Below the pieces are notes generated by a model. The model worked only from the letters and a program-made list of their open reading frames with translations. It had not been told where the DNA came from and did not search any database. A DNA stretch of 64,000 nt from Pseudoalteromonas luteoviolacea NCIMB 1944 (lineage in GTDB: Bacteria > Pseudomonadota > Gammaproteobacteria > Enterobacterales > Alteromonadaceae): assembly GCF_001625565.1 (NCBI RefSeq), contig NZ_AUXS01000002.1, positions 60,281 through 124,280 of the forward strand. The letters run 5' to 3'. Shown here piece by piece: positions 54,468 through 63,972 of the stretch. Position 1 is the first letter of the stretch; every line of letters begins with the position of its first letter. Both the position numbers and the translations under genes were made by a program.

Positions 54468-55007
54468 CTACCCGTGTTTGATAATGAAAGTACACATTGA
54501 GTCACCATGATGACTACAAGTTGTTTGTTGTATATCGACACTTTCATTAAAATGCTGAGCACAACCATAAATCAAACCTTCAGCGCAAAAACACAGCTGC
54601 CGAGGTGAATTATAAATTAGCTTGATAGTTTCTGAGTCCACTACAGTCGCATCGATCATTGGCAGATTTGGTTCATCATACAGCTTTTGAACTTCACTGT
54701 GGATCACTTTATCAATGGAAAGTATAAGCTGCTCAAAGCTATGAAACTCTTTAACAATAGAGGTGTGTTTTTTTGCTAAAAATGAAAACAGGTAAGTGCC
54801 AAATGCTTTTAATGTCTCTGGCATGTTCAAATTTAGAGCTTTTGAGACACTGGTTGCTAATGCCACCAACTCTTCGTCAGGATAAGACTGTGCACTAATA
54901 TAGACTCTATCAGTGGGGCAATGTTGCTCTAAAAGCTGCTCCCATAAATCCATTCCTTTTGTCTCGATTACAAGTTCTTCCAAACAACGAAAAATCACAC
55001 CTTTCAT
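54468..55007 (-). CDS. hnoX: H-NOX haem nitric-oxide sensor
   Basis: 179 residues, the exact size of bacterial H-NOX domains. The proximal haem ligand is His103 in IDKVIHSEVQKLY, and the haem-propionate motif YxSxR is Tyr132, Ser134, Arg136 in IYNSPRQLC. The start MKGVIFRCLEELV is typical. Cys139, Cys164 and Cys172 occupy positions reported (from memory) for a zinc/redox site in some H-NOX proteins, but residue 161 is Gln rather than His. The ATG overlaps the regulator stop by 4 nt; GAGGG precedes it. No distal Tyr was recognised, consistent with NO rather than O2 sensing. Confidence 0.93.
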   Translation of the reverse strand: MKGVIFRCLEELVIETKGMDLWEQLLEQHCPTDRVYISAQSYPDEELVALATSVSKALNLNMPETLKAFGTYLFSFLAKKHTSIVKEFHSFEQLILSIDKVIHSEVQKLYDEPNLPMIDATVVDSETIKLIYNSPRQLCFCAEGLIYGCAQHFNESVDIQQTTCSHHGDSMCTFIIKHG

Positions 55008-56071
55008 AATATACCCTCTTTGATTATATCTTCGCGCTTCGAACCGTCCAAATACATAGTCAAAGAGTGGATATCGGATGTATCAGATTCGAAAATGTCT
55101 AAAATGTTTTGAGATTTACTATTGTCGAGACAATTTAGAGCGGCTCTAGTGATAAAGTCGTTCTCCGACAAGTTAGACGAATTTAGTATATTACGTCTCC
55201 TTTCAACGATGAACGGTTCGACCCCCCATATAACAGCAAAACGATCCAATAATTGCATTTCGTATGTTTTCATCGAGAGCTCGCGAAGATACTCGCGGAA
55301 CACATGATTTAAAACATAGCTTAAAATTATTTGAAAGATGATCTCGGCTTCCTGTTGCTTGACGGTGTTACGAATTGCAAACTTATAAGAGCGCGCAGCC
55401 CATTCATAGTAGTGTTGAAATGCTTCCTTAATTTTGTTAATTCCAACTGTGTCGATCAATTGATCTGTTATGGCTTCAAGAATTTGGATTAGATTATGAG
55501 TAACCTCGAGACATTTGCTGCTAAGCATAGAGCTTTCGGCACTGGCGCAAACAGCCTGATTTAGCCTATCTAGTTGGTGGTTTTCAGTAGGTGTGCCAAC
55601 TCTAATGTCTGAATGCGTTTTCTCATCTGGTATAGGAACGTAAGGCATAAGACCTAACTGAATTAGCTCTTCTTCTTGAAAGTGAACAGTGGCAATTTCG
55701 TCTAACAAACTACCCAAATGTTTAATATCATCGATTGAAAACGGCTTTGGGAGAAATATATTAGCAGGTATCTGTTTAGAGTTAGTTTGTAAATTCTCTA
55801 AATCACCTGACATCAACACTCGAGTCGTTTTTGGGCTATGCTGTTGCACAATTTGTAGAACTTCCAAGCCATTTAAAACAGGCATTTGAAAGTCAGTGAT
55901 AAACAAATTGAATTCAATCTCAGAGCTAGTTAAATAATGGTCGACCAATGTGGCATCGTTTAGCGTTACAACGTTGTCTACTCCAAGTGCGCGAGATAGA
56001 GATTTCGATAGTGCCCGGAGGATCAATTTGTCATCATCTAATATCAACACATTCGTCGATTTTATTTTCAT
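55004..56071 (-). CDS. Response regulator with unrecognised C-terminal output domain, H-NOX operon
   Basis: 355 residues from the ATG at 56071. The open frame reaches 56227 but would overlap the divergent gene. The receiver domain (about 7-125) has LDDD, phospho-Asp60 in LFITDFQMP, the Ser in VLMSGD and Lys in FLPKPFS. The C-terminal approximately 220 residues are helical (e.g. NHVFREYLRELSMKTYEMQ, then an Arg-rich RRRNIL) and match no output domain I know; they are not GGDEF, EAL, HD-GYP or a clear DNA-binding domain. It is the first gene of the operon with H-NOX (4-nt overlap) and HnoK, so probably a phosphorylation target of HnoK. Confidence 0.78.
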   Translation of the reverse strand: MKIKSTNVLILDDDKLILRALSKSLSRALGVDNVVTLNDATLVDHYLTSSEIEFNLFITDFQMPVLNGLEVLQIVQQHSPKTTRVLMSGDLENLQTNSKQIPANIFLPKPFSIDDIKHLGSLLDEIATVHFQEEELIQLGLMPYVPIPDEKTHSDIRVGTPTENHQLDRLNQAVCASAESSMLSSKCLEVTHNLIQILEAITDQLIDTVGINKIKEAFQHYYEWAARSYKFAIRNTVKQQEAEIIFQIILSYVLNHVFREYLRELSMKTYEMQLLDRFAVIWGVEPFIVERRRNILNSSNLSENDFITRAALNCLDNSKSQNILDIFESDTSDIHSLTMYLDGSKREDIIKEGIL

Positions 56072-56166
56072 CAAAGTGTGCCTATTTTGTTGTTTCTTAT
56101 TAAAGTTTAGTCTAATTTTAAAACTTATAACAAATCGATAATGGTGAGTAGGAGCGCATTTTATAA

Positions 56167-57468
56167 ATGAATGATGATCCGATAGTCGTACTTTGTCTTG
56201 ATGACGAAGAAAGTGTGTTGAAATCACTGGGTAGGTTATTAAGACAAAATGGAATAAAAGCTGAGCTTTTTCAATCTGGAAATGAAGCGCTCGATCGTGT
56301 TCGTGAAATTGATTTTGATGTCATAATTTCCGATATGAGAATGCCAAATATGGATGGGGCTGAGTTTTTAACTCATGCTAAAGCTATCTCCCCGGATGCT
56401 AGGAGAATACTACTTACGGGTTACTCCGATATACAAGATACCATTAATGCGATCAATAGTGGCGGGATACATGGTTACCTGCAAAAACCTTGGAACAATG
56501 AGCAACTGGTTCGGGAGATAAATAAGGCTGCTGAACTTACAAAACTAAAAAAACAAAATGATGCGCTTCAAAAACAAATTCAATCTCAAAATGAAGAGCT
56601 GAAAGAGCTAAATACAAACTTAGAAAGCCTAGTTGAAAAAAGGACTTCTCAAATTAGGCAAGTACTTAAACAGCTAGAAGCAGCGAATGAAAACGAGAAA
56701 AAAGAACATAGAAGCACCGTTGAGCTACTTTATAATTTTATAAACGCGAATCCCCATTTAGACGCTGACAAAGCGAAGAATATAGCTAAATTGTGCTATC
56801 AAGTAGCAAAAGGCTTATCTCTAAGCGCTGAAATCGCCGATATGGTGCGTATGTCTGGTTACCTTTCACAAGTCGGTTTATTGGCAATGGACCCTAGTTT
56901 GTACGCGAAACCATTTCACGAACTAGACAGTGAAAAAAAGAAGTTATTTTTAACTCACCCATCTACAGCACAACTAATGCTTATGCCAGCCCAGCATTTA
57001 AGCGATGTTGCCGAAGCTATTTATAGTCAATTCGAAAAGTACAATGGGCAAGGCGTACCTAAAGGCTTAAAAGGTAAAGAGATCCCCATCGGTGCCCAGG
57101 TACTAGCAGTTGCAAGAGATTACATGGAACACATGTATCAAAGTCAAAGGCCTATGGCTGAGCGCAAAGAAAATGCTTTAGAGATAATCAAAATGTACAG
57201 TGGCAGTTTTTATCACCCTAAAGTAGTTGATTCTCTACTTAGCGTGTTGTCTAAAGATCAGGAAGAAACTGATAAAGTTGGCAGTATGAGTATATTGACA
57301 GCGCAGCAACTTAAACCAGGTATGGAGCTCGGCCTAGCTATGCACAATGCTCAAGGTATTATGCTATTACCTAAAGGCCATGTTTTTTCAGAAAATTCTA
57401 TATCTAAACTACAACAATTAGAGTTACAAAAACCTAACCCTTTTCGCATCATGGTTGTTGATAATTAG
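56167..57468 (+). CDS. Response regulator with degenerate HD-GYP domain (HnoD-like)
   Basis: 433 residues: receiver (about 7-120) with phospho-Asp56 in VIISDMRMP and LQKPW, a long coiled coil (about 125-185), then an HD-GYP-shaped helical domain (about 190-370). The catalytic residues are missing: the HD pair is replaced in MSGYLSQVG, and the HHE...GYP stretch reads YSQFEKYNGQGVP. It therefore probably cannot hydrolyse cyclic-di-GMP. In Shewanella a degenerate HD-GYP regulator (HnoD) works in the H-NOX pathway by inhibiting an active phosphodiesterase; location and architecture fit that role. Divergent from the H-NOX operon by 95 bases. AGGAG lies 12 nt before the ATG, longer than usual. Confidence 0.85.
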   Translation: MNDDPIVVLCLDDEESVLKSLGRLLRQNGIKAELFQSGNEALDRVREIDFDVIISDMRMPNMDGAEFLTHAKAISPDARRILLTGYSDIQDTINAINSGGIHGYLQKPWNNEQLVREINKAAELTKLKKQNDALQKQIQSQNEELKELNTNLESLVEKRTSQIRQVLKQLEAANENEKKEHRSTVELLYNFINANPHLDADKAKNIAKLCYQVAKGLSLSAEIADMVRMSGYLSQVGLLAMDPSLYAKPFHELDSEKKKLFLTHPSTAQLMLMPAQHLSDVAEAIYSQFEKYNGQGVPKGLKGKEIPIGAQVLAVARDYMEHMYQSQRPMAERKENALEIIKMYSGSFYHPKVVDSLLSVLSKDQEETDKVGSMSILTAQQLKPGMELGLAMHNAQGIMLLPKGHVFSENSISKLQQLELQKPNPFRIMVVDN

Positions 57469-57545
57469 TGTTTTTAGTTATGTTAAATTAGTTGTTATGA
57501 CTATTTAGTAGCAATAAGCATGTAGTAAGACGTTCTGAATGTGAA

Positions 57546-57558
57546 GAACACATCATAC
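57546..57558 (+). repeat. 13-bp word GAACACATCATAC (copy 1)
   Basis: Identical word at 62602-62614 and 63825-63837, all intergenic. Copies 1 and 2 share the 15-mer AGAACACATCATACA. Confidence 0.6.
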
Positions 57559-57625
57559 AAAATGTTTGATTTATACAAGCATGCATTTAAGTAACATTAC
57601 AGAGTTAAGCTAACAAACGAGCTGA

Positions 57626-57693
57626 GTGTTGAAGTGTTGAAGTGTTGAAGTGTTGAAGTGTTGAAGTGTTGAAGTGTTGAAGTGTTGAAGTGT
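57626..57693 (+). repeat. Octanucleotide tandem repeat (GTGTTGAA)8
   Basis: Eight perfect 8-bp units from 57626 to 57689 plus GTGT, between the HD-GYP-like gene and ppsA. Being intergenic, it cannot frameshift a gene; it could affect transcript 3' ends or simply be a slippage-prone locus. Confidence 0.9.
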
Positions 57694-57700
57694 GCGAGAA

Positions 57701-57726
57701 CTGCGCCTAGAGACATCCAGGCGCAG
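57701..57726 (-). terminator. Probable terminator of ppsA
   Basis: 8-bp stem CTGCGCCT / AGGCGCAG with a 10-nt loop, 12 bases past the ppsA stop. Confidence 0.6.
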
Positions 57727-57737
57727 TGGTTGAAAAC

Positions 57738-60113
57738 TTATTTGTTGAATTTTTCAGCTAAATACAACCAAGTTTCTAATACTGTGTCAGGGTTAAGAGA
57801 TACCGTGTCAATACCCTGCTCTACCAACCAAGCGGCAAAGTCCTCATGATCCGATGGGCCCTGTCCACAAATCCCGACATACTTACCTTTTTCTTTGGCT
57901 GTTTTTATAGCCATAGAAAGTAACTTTTTGATTGCCGGGTTTCTTTCGTCAAACAAGTGCGCGATAAGGCCCGAGTCTCTATCCAAACCTAGCGTCAGCT
58001 GAGTAAGGTCGTTTGAACCGATTGAGAATCCATCAAAATATTCTAAAAACTCATCTGCTAATAATGCATTTGATGGCAGCTCACACATCATTATAACGCG
58101 TAAACCATTCTCGCCACGTTTTAACCCATGCTCTTCTAGAAGCTCAATAACTCTAGCGGCTTCCTCTAACGTTCTAACAAATGGAATCATGATTTCAACA
58201 TTTGTCAGACCCATTTCGTTACGAACACGCTTGATAGCTTCGCATTCAAGTGCAAAACATTCTCTGAAATCTTCAGAGATGTAACGAGATGCACCACGGA
58301 AACCGATCATTGGGTTTTCTTCTTCCGGCTCATACTGTTGGCCACCGATCAAGTTTGCGTATTCGTTTGACTTAAAGTCTGACATACGAACGATAACTTT
58401 TTCTGGTGCGAATGCTGCGCCTAAAGTAGAAATACCTTCTACTAGTTTTGCAATATAGAATTCTACTGGCGATTCATAACCAGCAATAATATCTGTGATC
58501 TCAGACTTAAGTTCTTCAGACTGAGTATCAAAGTTAATAAGTGCTTTTGGATGAACACCGATCATTCTATTAATGATAAATTCTAGACGCGCTAAGCCGA
58601 TACCTGCGTGAGGTAACTTTGCAAAATCAAATGCGCGATCTGGATTACCAACATTCATCATTATTTTCAATGGTAAGTCAGGCATTGAATCAATACGAGA
58701 AGAAATTACTTCGTATTTTAACTGACCTTTATAGATGTATCCCGTATCACCTTCAGCACAAGATACTGTTACTGCGTCGCCGTGCTTAATAGTAGCAGTC
58801 GCATTTCCGCAACCTACAACAGCAGGAATACCTAGTTCACGAGCAATAATTGCTGCGTGACATGTTCTTCCACCGCGGTTTGTAACAATAGCAGAAGCGC
58901 GTTTCATGATTGGTTCCCAGTCAGGGTCAGTCATGTCTGTAACTAGTACATCGCCTTGCTGTACTTTATCCATTTCATCAATAGATGATAATACGCGTAC
59001 TACACCGGTGCCGATTTTGTGGCCGATAGCTCTGCCTTCACATACAACCTCAGATTTCTCTTGCAGCTGGAAGCGTTCCATTACATTTGAATCTTCGTTT
59101 GAACGTACTGTCTCTGGTCTTGCTTGAACAATGTACAGTTTGCCGTCATTACCATCTTTAGCCCACTCGATATCCATCGGTCTGCCGTAGTGTTTTTCGA
59201 TGATTACAGCTTGTTTTGCTAGCTCTTGTACTTCTTCGTCGGTAATAGAAAATTTATTTGAAAGTGCAGGATCCATATCTACAATTTCAACTTGTTTACC
59301 ATGAGATTCGTCAGAAGAGTAGATCATTTGGATCGCTTTAGAGCCAATATTTCTGCGAACAACAGCAGGCTTATTGTTGGCTAAAGTTGGTTTATGAACA
59401 TAAAACTCGTCTGGATTTACAGCACCTTGAACTACCATTTCACCAAGACCGTAGCTTGATGTAACGAAAACTACATCTTCAAACCCTGATTCAGTGTCAA
59501 TTGAGAACATAACACCTGAAGATGCTTTGTCTGAACGGACCATTCTCTGGATACCAGCAGATAGTGCAACACCTCTGTGGTCATAGCCTTGGTGCACGCG
59601 ATACGAAATTGCACGGTCATTGAAAAGAGATGCGAAAACGTGTTTGATAGCTACCATTACCGCATCAATACCACGTACGTTTAAGAAAGTCTCTTGTTGT
59701 CCAGCAAATGAAGCGTCTGGCATATCTTCAGCTGTCGCAGAAGATCTTACAGCAAATGATACATCATTGCTTTGGTCGCCATGAAGGGATAAATATGCTT
59801 CGCGAATTGCTTTGTCTAATTCTGGTTGGAAAGGAGTGTCGATTACCCATTGTCTGATTTGGCTACCTACTTTTGCCAGCTCATTGACGTCTTCAACGTC
59901 TAGGGTGTCTAAAATGGTGTGAATTTTTTCGTTTAATCCTGATTGCTCAAGGAATTCATTAAAAGCTTCTGCCGTGGTTGCGAAACCACCAGGCACTTGT
60001 ACACCAGCGTTAGCAAGGTTAGATATCATTTCACCTAGAGAAGCGTTTTTACCACCAACTCGAGGTACGTCTTGCATACCCAATTCTTGATACCAGAGAA
60101 CGTAGTCTTGCAC
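57738..60113 (-). CDS. ppsA: Phosphoenolpyruvate synthase (pyruvate, water dikinase)
   Basis: 791 residues from the GTG at 60113, matching the approximately 792 of E. coli PpsA. GGAGA sits 7 nt upstream of the GTG; an open frame to 60314 overlaps ppsR and is rejected. Order: ATP-grasp-like nucleotide domain ([11 protein letters not shown] near the start), swivelling phosphohistidine domain with [14 protein letters not shown] (His419), and C-terminal PEP/pyruvate barrel with [14 protein letters not shown] and catalytic Cys (about 749) in [10 protein letters not shown]. It converts pyruvate, ATP and water to PEP for gluconeogenesis and is divergent from its regulator ppsR. Confidence 0.96.
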   Translation of the reverse strand: MQDYVLWYQELGMQDVPRVGGKNASLGEMISNLANAGVQVPGGFATTAEAFNEFLEQSGLNEKIHTILDTLDVEDVNELAKVGSQIRQWVIDTPFQPELDKAIREAYLSLHGDQSNDVSFAVRSSATAEDMPDASFAGQQETFLNVRGIDAVMVAIKHVFASLFNDRAISYRVHQGYDHRGVALSAGIQRMVRSDKASSGVMFSIDTESGFEDVVFVTSSYGLGEMVVQGAVNPDEFYVHKPTLANNKPAVVRRNIGSKAIQMIYSSDESHGKQVEIVDMDPALSNKFSITDEEVQELAKQAVIIEKHYGRPMDIEWAKDGNDGKLYIVQARPETVRSNEDSNVMERFQLQEKSEVVCEGRAIGHKIGTGVVRVLSSIDEMDKVQQGDVLVTDMTDPDWEPIMKRASAIVTNRGGRTCHAAIIARELGIPAVVGCGNATATIKHGDAVTVSCAEGDTGYIYKGQLKYEVISSRIDSMPDLPLKIMMNVGNPDRAFDFAKLPHAGIGLARLEFIINRMIGVHPKALINFDTQSEELKSEITDIIAGYESPVEFYIAKLVEGISTLGAAFAPEKVIVRMSDFKSNEYANLIGGQQYEPEEENPMIGFRGASRYISEDFRECFALECEAIKRVRNEMGLTNVEIMIPFVRTLEEAARVIELLEEHGLKRGENGLRVIMMCELPSNALLADEFLEYFDGFSIGSNDLTQLTLGLDRDSGLIAHLFDERNPAIKKLLSMAIKTAKEKGKYVGICGQGPSDHEDFAAWLVEQGIDTVSLNPDTVLETWLYLAEKFNK

Positions 60114-60254
60114 GGAACTGTCTCCAAAAACAAATTGTAATAAATGTGAGAGATTAATTGACCTTCCTTTAGGTCGAAGGCATTCTACAACGGTAAGTAT
60201 AGCTACGTAAACCAAGACTTGAAAAAATACTAAAAAAGTAATGAAAAGGTTAAG

Positions 60255-61064
60255 ATGAGAACAGCTTTTTATATATCTGATGGCACGGCCATTACAGCAG
60301 AAGTTTTTGGACATGCAACTTTATCGATGTTTCCTGTCGAATTTGAACATAAGACACTGCCGTTTATTGAGTCTGTGGAAAAAGCACAAGCAGTTAAAGC
60401 GACAATAGATAAGTTGGCAGAATCAAGTGGGCAACCACCGTTAGTGTTTTTTACATTCGTAAACCCAGAATTGTCCGATATTATTTTATCTTCTAAAGGG
60501 GTTTGCTATGACTTTTTGTCTTACGCGAGTGAAATAGTTAAACGAGAGTTAAAAGTCAAACCTGTACCAAAAGTACATAGAACGCACAGTATTCATGAAA
60601 AGACCTATGATTTCCGTATTTCGGCGGTAAATTATGCGCTTGCAAATGATGACGGTGCAAATATTAAAGATTATGACGAAGCCGATATTATTTTGGTGGG
60701 TGTCAGTCGAAGCGGTAAAACTCCAGCGAGCCTATATTTAGCGTTACAGTACGGGATAAAAGCAGCAAACTACCCTATCACAGAAGATGACCTTGAGAAG
60801 GGTAATTTTCCTCGATTTCTCATAGATCATAAGAATAAACTCTTTGGTTTAACAATCGATCCAGAAAGGCTGGCCTCTATAAGGCAAGAGAGAATGGCCA
60901 ATTCTAAATATGCGTCAATAAGGCAATGCAGAATAGAAGTAAGGGAAGTTGAGATGTTGTTTAAAAAGCATAAAACGCCATTTCTGAATTCAACAAAGTT
61001 TTCAGTTGAAGAAATATCGGCGAAAATAATAGCTGAAGCAGGGTTATCACGAAACAAATATTAA
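60255..61064 (+). CDS. ppsR: PEP synthase regulatory protein (bifunctional kinase/pyrophosphorylase)
   Basis: 269 residues of the DUF299 family. [17 protein letters not shown] opens the protein and [16 protein letters not shown] (about 149-164) is the P-loop. It inactivates PpsA by ADP-dependent phosphorylation of a Thr next to the catalytic His, and reactivates it with phosphate. The target Thr is visible in PpsA within [17 protein letters not shown] precedes the ATG. Divergent pairing with ppsA is standard. Confidence 0.95.
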   Translation: MRTAFYISDGTAITAEVFGHATLSMFPVEFEHKTLPFIESVEKAQAVKATIDKLAESSGQPPLVFFTFVNPELSDIILSSKGVCYDFLSYASEIVKRELKVKPVPKVHRTHSIHEKTYDFRISAVNYALANDDGANIKDYDEADIILVGVSRSGKTPASLYLALQYGIKAANYPITEDDLEKGNFPRFLIDHKNKLFGLTIDPERLASIRQERMANSKYASIRQCRIEVREVEMLFKKHKTPFLNSTKFSVEEISAKIIAEAGLSRNKY

Positions 61065-61065
61065 A

Positions 61066-61086
61066 AAAGCCGCTTAAAGCGGCTTT
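61066..61086. terminator. Terminator between ppsR and the DAHP synthase gene
   Basis: 8-bp stem AAAGCCGC / GCGGCTTT with loop TTAAA and flanking A and T runs, so it can act on both strands. Confidence 0.85.
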
Positions 61087-61089
61087 CTT

Positions 61090-62445
61090 TTAAACTCTGT
61101 CTCTTGCGTCTTTGAGTAAGTCTGCAACTAAGAAACCTAACTCTAATACTTGGTCAGCATTTAATCTCGGGTCACATTGTGTTCTGTACCTTTGAGCAAG
61201 GTCTTCATCAGAAAGGCCATATGCACCACCGATACATTCTGTAACGTGTTGTCCAGTCATTTCTAAATGAACGCCTCCTGGGTACGTTCCTTCTGATTTG
61301 TGTACTGCGAAAAATTGGCTAATTTCACGTAATATATTATTGAAACTTCGAGTTTTGTAACCTGTACTCGCTTTTTCAGTATTGCCGTGCATCGGGTCGG
61401 AAGACCAAACAACATTGCGACCTTCACTCTTAACTTTGCGAACCAAGTTAGGTAGCTTTTCTGGCAACACATCTGCACCCATACGTGTGATAAGAGTCAA
61501 TCTACCAGGAATATTGTCCGGGTTTAATGCATCAATAAGTCTGATCAACTCGTCCGGATCCATACCCGGACCAACTTTAACACCAATCGGGTTCTTTATT
61601 CCTCTAAAGAACTCAATATGCGCGTGATCTAGCTGTCTGGTTCTTTCTCCGATCCAAACAAAATGAGCTGAACAGTCGTACCAATCTCCTGACAAGTGAT
61701 CTCGTCTGGTAAGTGCTTGTTCATAACCAAGAAGCAATGCTTCATGCGAAGTATATAGATGAGTCTCTTTAAGGCTTGGTGCTACATTTGCATCAATGCC
61801 ACAGACTTCCATAAATTCCAGTGCATCTTGAATTCGGTTTGCCATTTGTTGGAACTTATCTCTAAGAGGATTAGCTGCAACAAAACTCATATTCCAGCGA
61901 CTTACTTGGTGTAAATCAGCTAAACCACCTTGAGCAAAAGCCCTTAATAAGTTTAATGTCGACGCACTATGATGGTAAGCCTTCATTAGCCTATTTGGAT
62001 CTGGGATCCGAGCTTCTTCAGTAAATTCAAAATTATTTATAATGTCGCCACGATAAGATGGTAAAGAGACTCCGTTTATCGTTTCATAATCTGAAGAACG
62101 TGGTTTAGCATATTGACCGGCCATTCGCGCAATTTTTACGACTGGGCATTTACCACCGTAAGTTAAAACAACTGCCATTTGAAGCAGAGTTTTAAATGTA
62201 TCTCTTATATTTGTTGCACTAAAGTCTGAAAACGACTCTGCGCAGTCTCCGCCCTGTAACAAAAACGCCTTTCCATTACATACATCGGCTAAATTTTTAT
62301 ACAAGCTCCTTGTTTCTTCAGCAAAAACAAGTGGTGGCGCAGCATTAAGCTCTGACTCAACATTAGTCAGTAATTTTTTGTCTGGATATTCTGGTTGTTG
62401 GACGATTGGGAAATCTCTCCAACTGTCTGGACTCCAAGGTTTCAT
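61090..62445 (-). CDS. 3-deoxy-7-phosphoheptulonate synthase, class II
   Basis: 451 residues. Class II (plant/Mycobacterium-type) DAHP synthase features: [12 protein letters not shown] near residue 82, [48 protein letters not shown], and MHGNTEK plus GGVHLEMTG in the C-terminal half, which include metal and PEP ligands. It condenses PEP with erythrose-4-phosphate, the first step of the shikimate pathway. ppsA, which makes PEP, is two genes away. Leader peptide or TyrR site not seen. Confidence 0.95.
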   Translation of the reverse strand: MKPWSPDSWRDFPIVQQPEYPDKKLLTNVESELNAAPPLVFAEETRSLYKNLADVCNGKAFLLQGGDCAESFSDFSATNIRDTFKTLLQMAVVLTYGGKCPVVKIARMAGQYAKPRSSDYETINGVSLPSYRGDIINNFEFTEEARIPDPNRLMKAYHHSASTLNLLRAFAQGGLADLHQVSRWNMSFVAANPLRDKFQQMANRIQDALEFMEVCGIDANVAPSLKETHLYTSHEALLLGYEQALTRRDHLSGDWYDCSAHFVWIGERTRQLDHAHIEFFRGIKNPIGVKVGPGMDPDELIRLIDALNPDNIPGRLTLITRMGADVLPEKLPNLVRKVKSEGRNVVWSSDPMHGNTEKASTGYKTRSFNNILREISQFFAVHKSEGTYPGGVHLEMTGQHVTECIGGAYGLSDEDLAQRYRTQCDPRLNADQVLELGFLVADLLKDARDRV

Positions 62446-62601
62446 TTCTCATTCCTCATTAGTTACCTCACCATGCACGTTAACGTATAGGACGGCTGGC
62501 TTCAAGCACAAATTAGTGAAATATCAAATAATTTACTAATTCAAAAACAAGCGGTTCATTTTTGATCCATAGTCATGATTTTTGACTCTAAAGATAATCA
62601 A

Positions 62602-62614
62602 GAACACATCATAC
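62602..62614 (+). repeat. 13-bp word GAACACATCATAC (copy 2)
   Basis: About 157 bases upstream of the DAHP synthase start (minus-strand gene). See copies at 57546 and 63825. Confidence 0.6.
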
Positions 62615-63824
62615 ATTAATGCTTTTTGGCCAACATAAATATCTAAAATAATTTGTAGAAATAATTAATCAAGACAAAAGTCACGCAGGCAATATTTTGT
62701 GTCGATATTCACCAATCTAATATTGGAAGTGTTTGAAAAAATCTCTATTTACACATCTATTAGATGTCTACATTTTGTACAACTTATTTGCCGTTATAAT
62801 GTACATTTCTGCCAGCTTATATTTATGCACTTAAGAAGCCAAGTTGCTGCCATATTTTGCAAAGCTCACAATAGGCTGAGTTATATGGAATAATTGAGTT
62901 TCTATTTTGTTTGTGCTGTGTTTCAAGTTTGATATTTAAATCTTCATTTAACATAATTCATTTGGCGATTTAGCAGTGTATAGAACAAAATGGCCAGCTC
63001 AGAAACGTGAGTAATTTTACTTACCAATAATGTGGAGAAAAATTTATCAGCCTACAGACGAACTACGCCATAAAACCCCTACTTTGTTGCGCATTTTCAT
63101 TTAGTATGTAAAAACTAGTCTACTGAGACAGTTTTAACTATGGAATACACTTGGAAACCAATATCAGAAAAAGTTTTAACTGCTAAATTAACCGGGTTAA
63201 TAATTAATTTTGTTTTATCAAAAATCTCGATTATATGAATAAATATAGCCCAAAGCTGGCTAATGCAATTTATTCTGTTTCCGCTCTTGCGATCAAATAA
63301 TTACATTTGGGATGTCTTTCTTTAAGGCTTTTATGCTTCACGTGGTTTTGTGAATAATTAAAGCACTATCCTTATGCCTGTAAGTAAGTGGGTATTTACT
63401 TATCTTTAATTAACCTATTACTTTAGGAAAATATCAACTGCATGCTTGGGTTGAAAATATGGGCTTTACTGAAGTCCAATTTTTCAACCACTTAAACGAC
63501 GAAATAGAACTTACAAAAACCATGCTTTCAATAGTTACCAGGATTAGATTTAAAAGTATAGATTCGATATTTCAGGTTAAACTACATAGGATAGGTTGCT
63601 TTTAGAAATGTAATGAAAATTTGTGTATTCATTCCAAAACAGAACCAATGTAGTATTTATGATTTTCAGTAGGCTCTTTACTTTCATTGATATTTATCTT
63701 CCTATTTTTTGTTATTCCCCTTCTATCTACCTTTTGAAACTTTACTATGGAAAAACATAAACCAGAGAAACTTGGCAAAGCAATGATCACTTGATTTGAG
63801 CGCGTTTAGATGACAAAATTAAAG

Positions 63825-63837
63825 GAACACATCATAC
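63825..63837 (+). repeat. 13-bp word GAACACATCATAC (copy 3)
   Basis: Third identical copy, in the gene-poor right end of the window. Confidence 0.6.
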
Positions 63838-63972
63838 TTAGTTGACTTAAGTAATTTCTCAGCAATCATATACCCTATTTGAAAATAGCCATCAACAAGA
63901 CTAATTTTAATGAATTGGGTTAATTCTCAGAAGACATAAACTAAGGATTTCTCACAACTACGTTATGTTAAA

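Noticed and set aside
56072..56227. Extension of the H-NOX-operon response regulator
   Set aside because: It would overlap the divergent HD-GYP gene; the receiver domain begins normally at 56071.
57626..57693. CRISPR-like array
   Set aside because: Units are 8 bp with no spacers and no cas genes nearby.
60114..60314. N-terminal extension of ppsA with a hydrophobic stretch
   Set aside because: It overlaps the divergent ppsR start, lacks a ribosome-binding site, and the GTG at 60113 with GGAGA gives the normal PpsA length.
62699..62893. 64-codon ORF in the right-hand gene-poor region
   Set aside because: Non-ATG-supported start without a Shine-Dalgarno and composition typical of AT-rich noncoding DNA.
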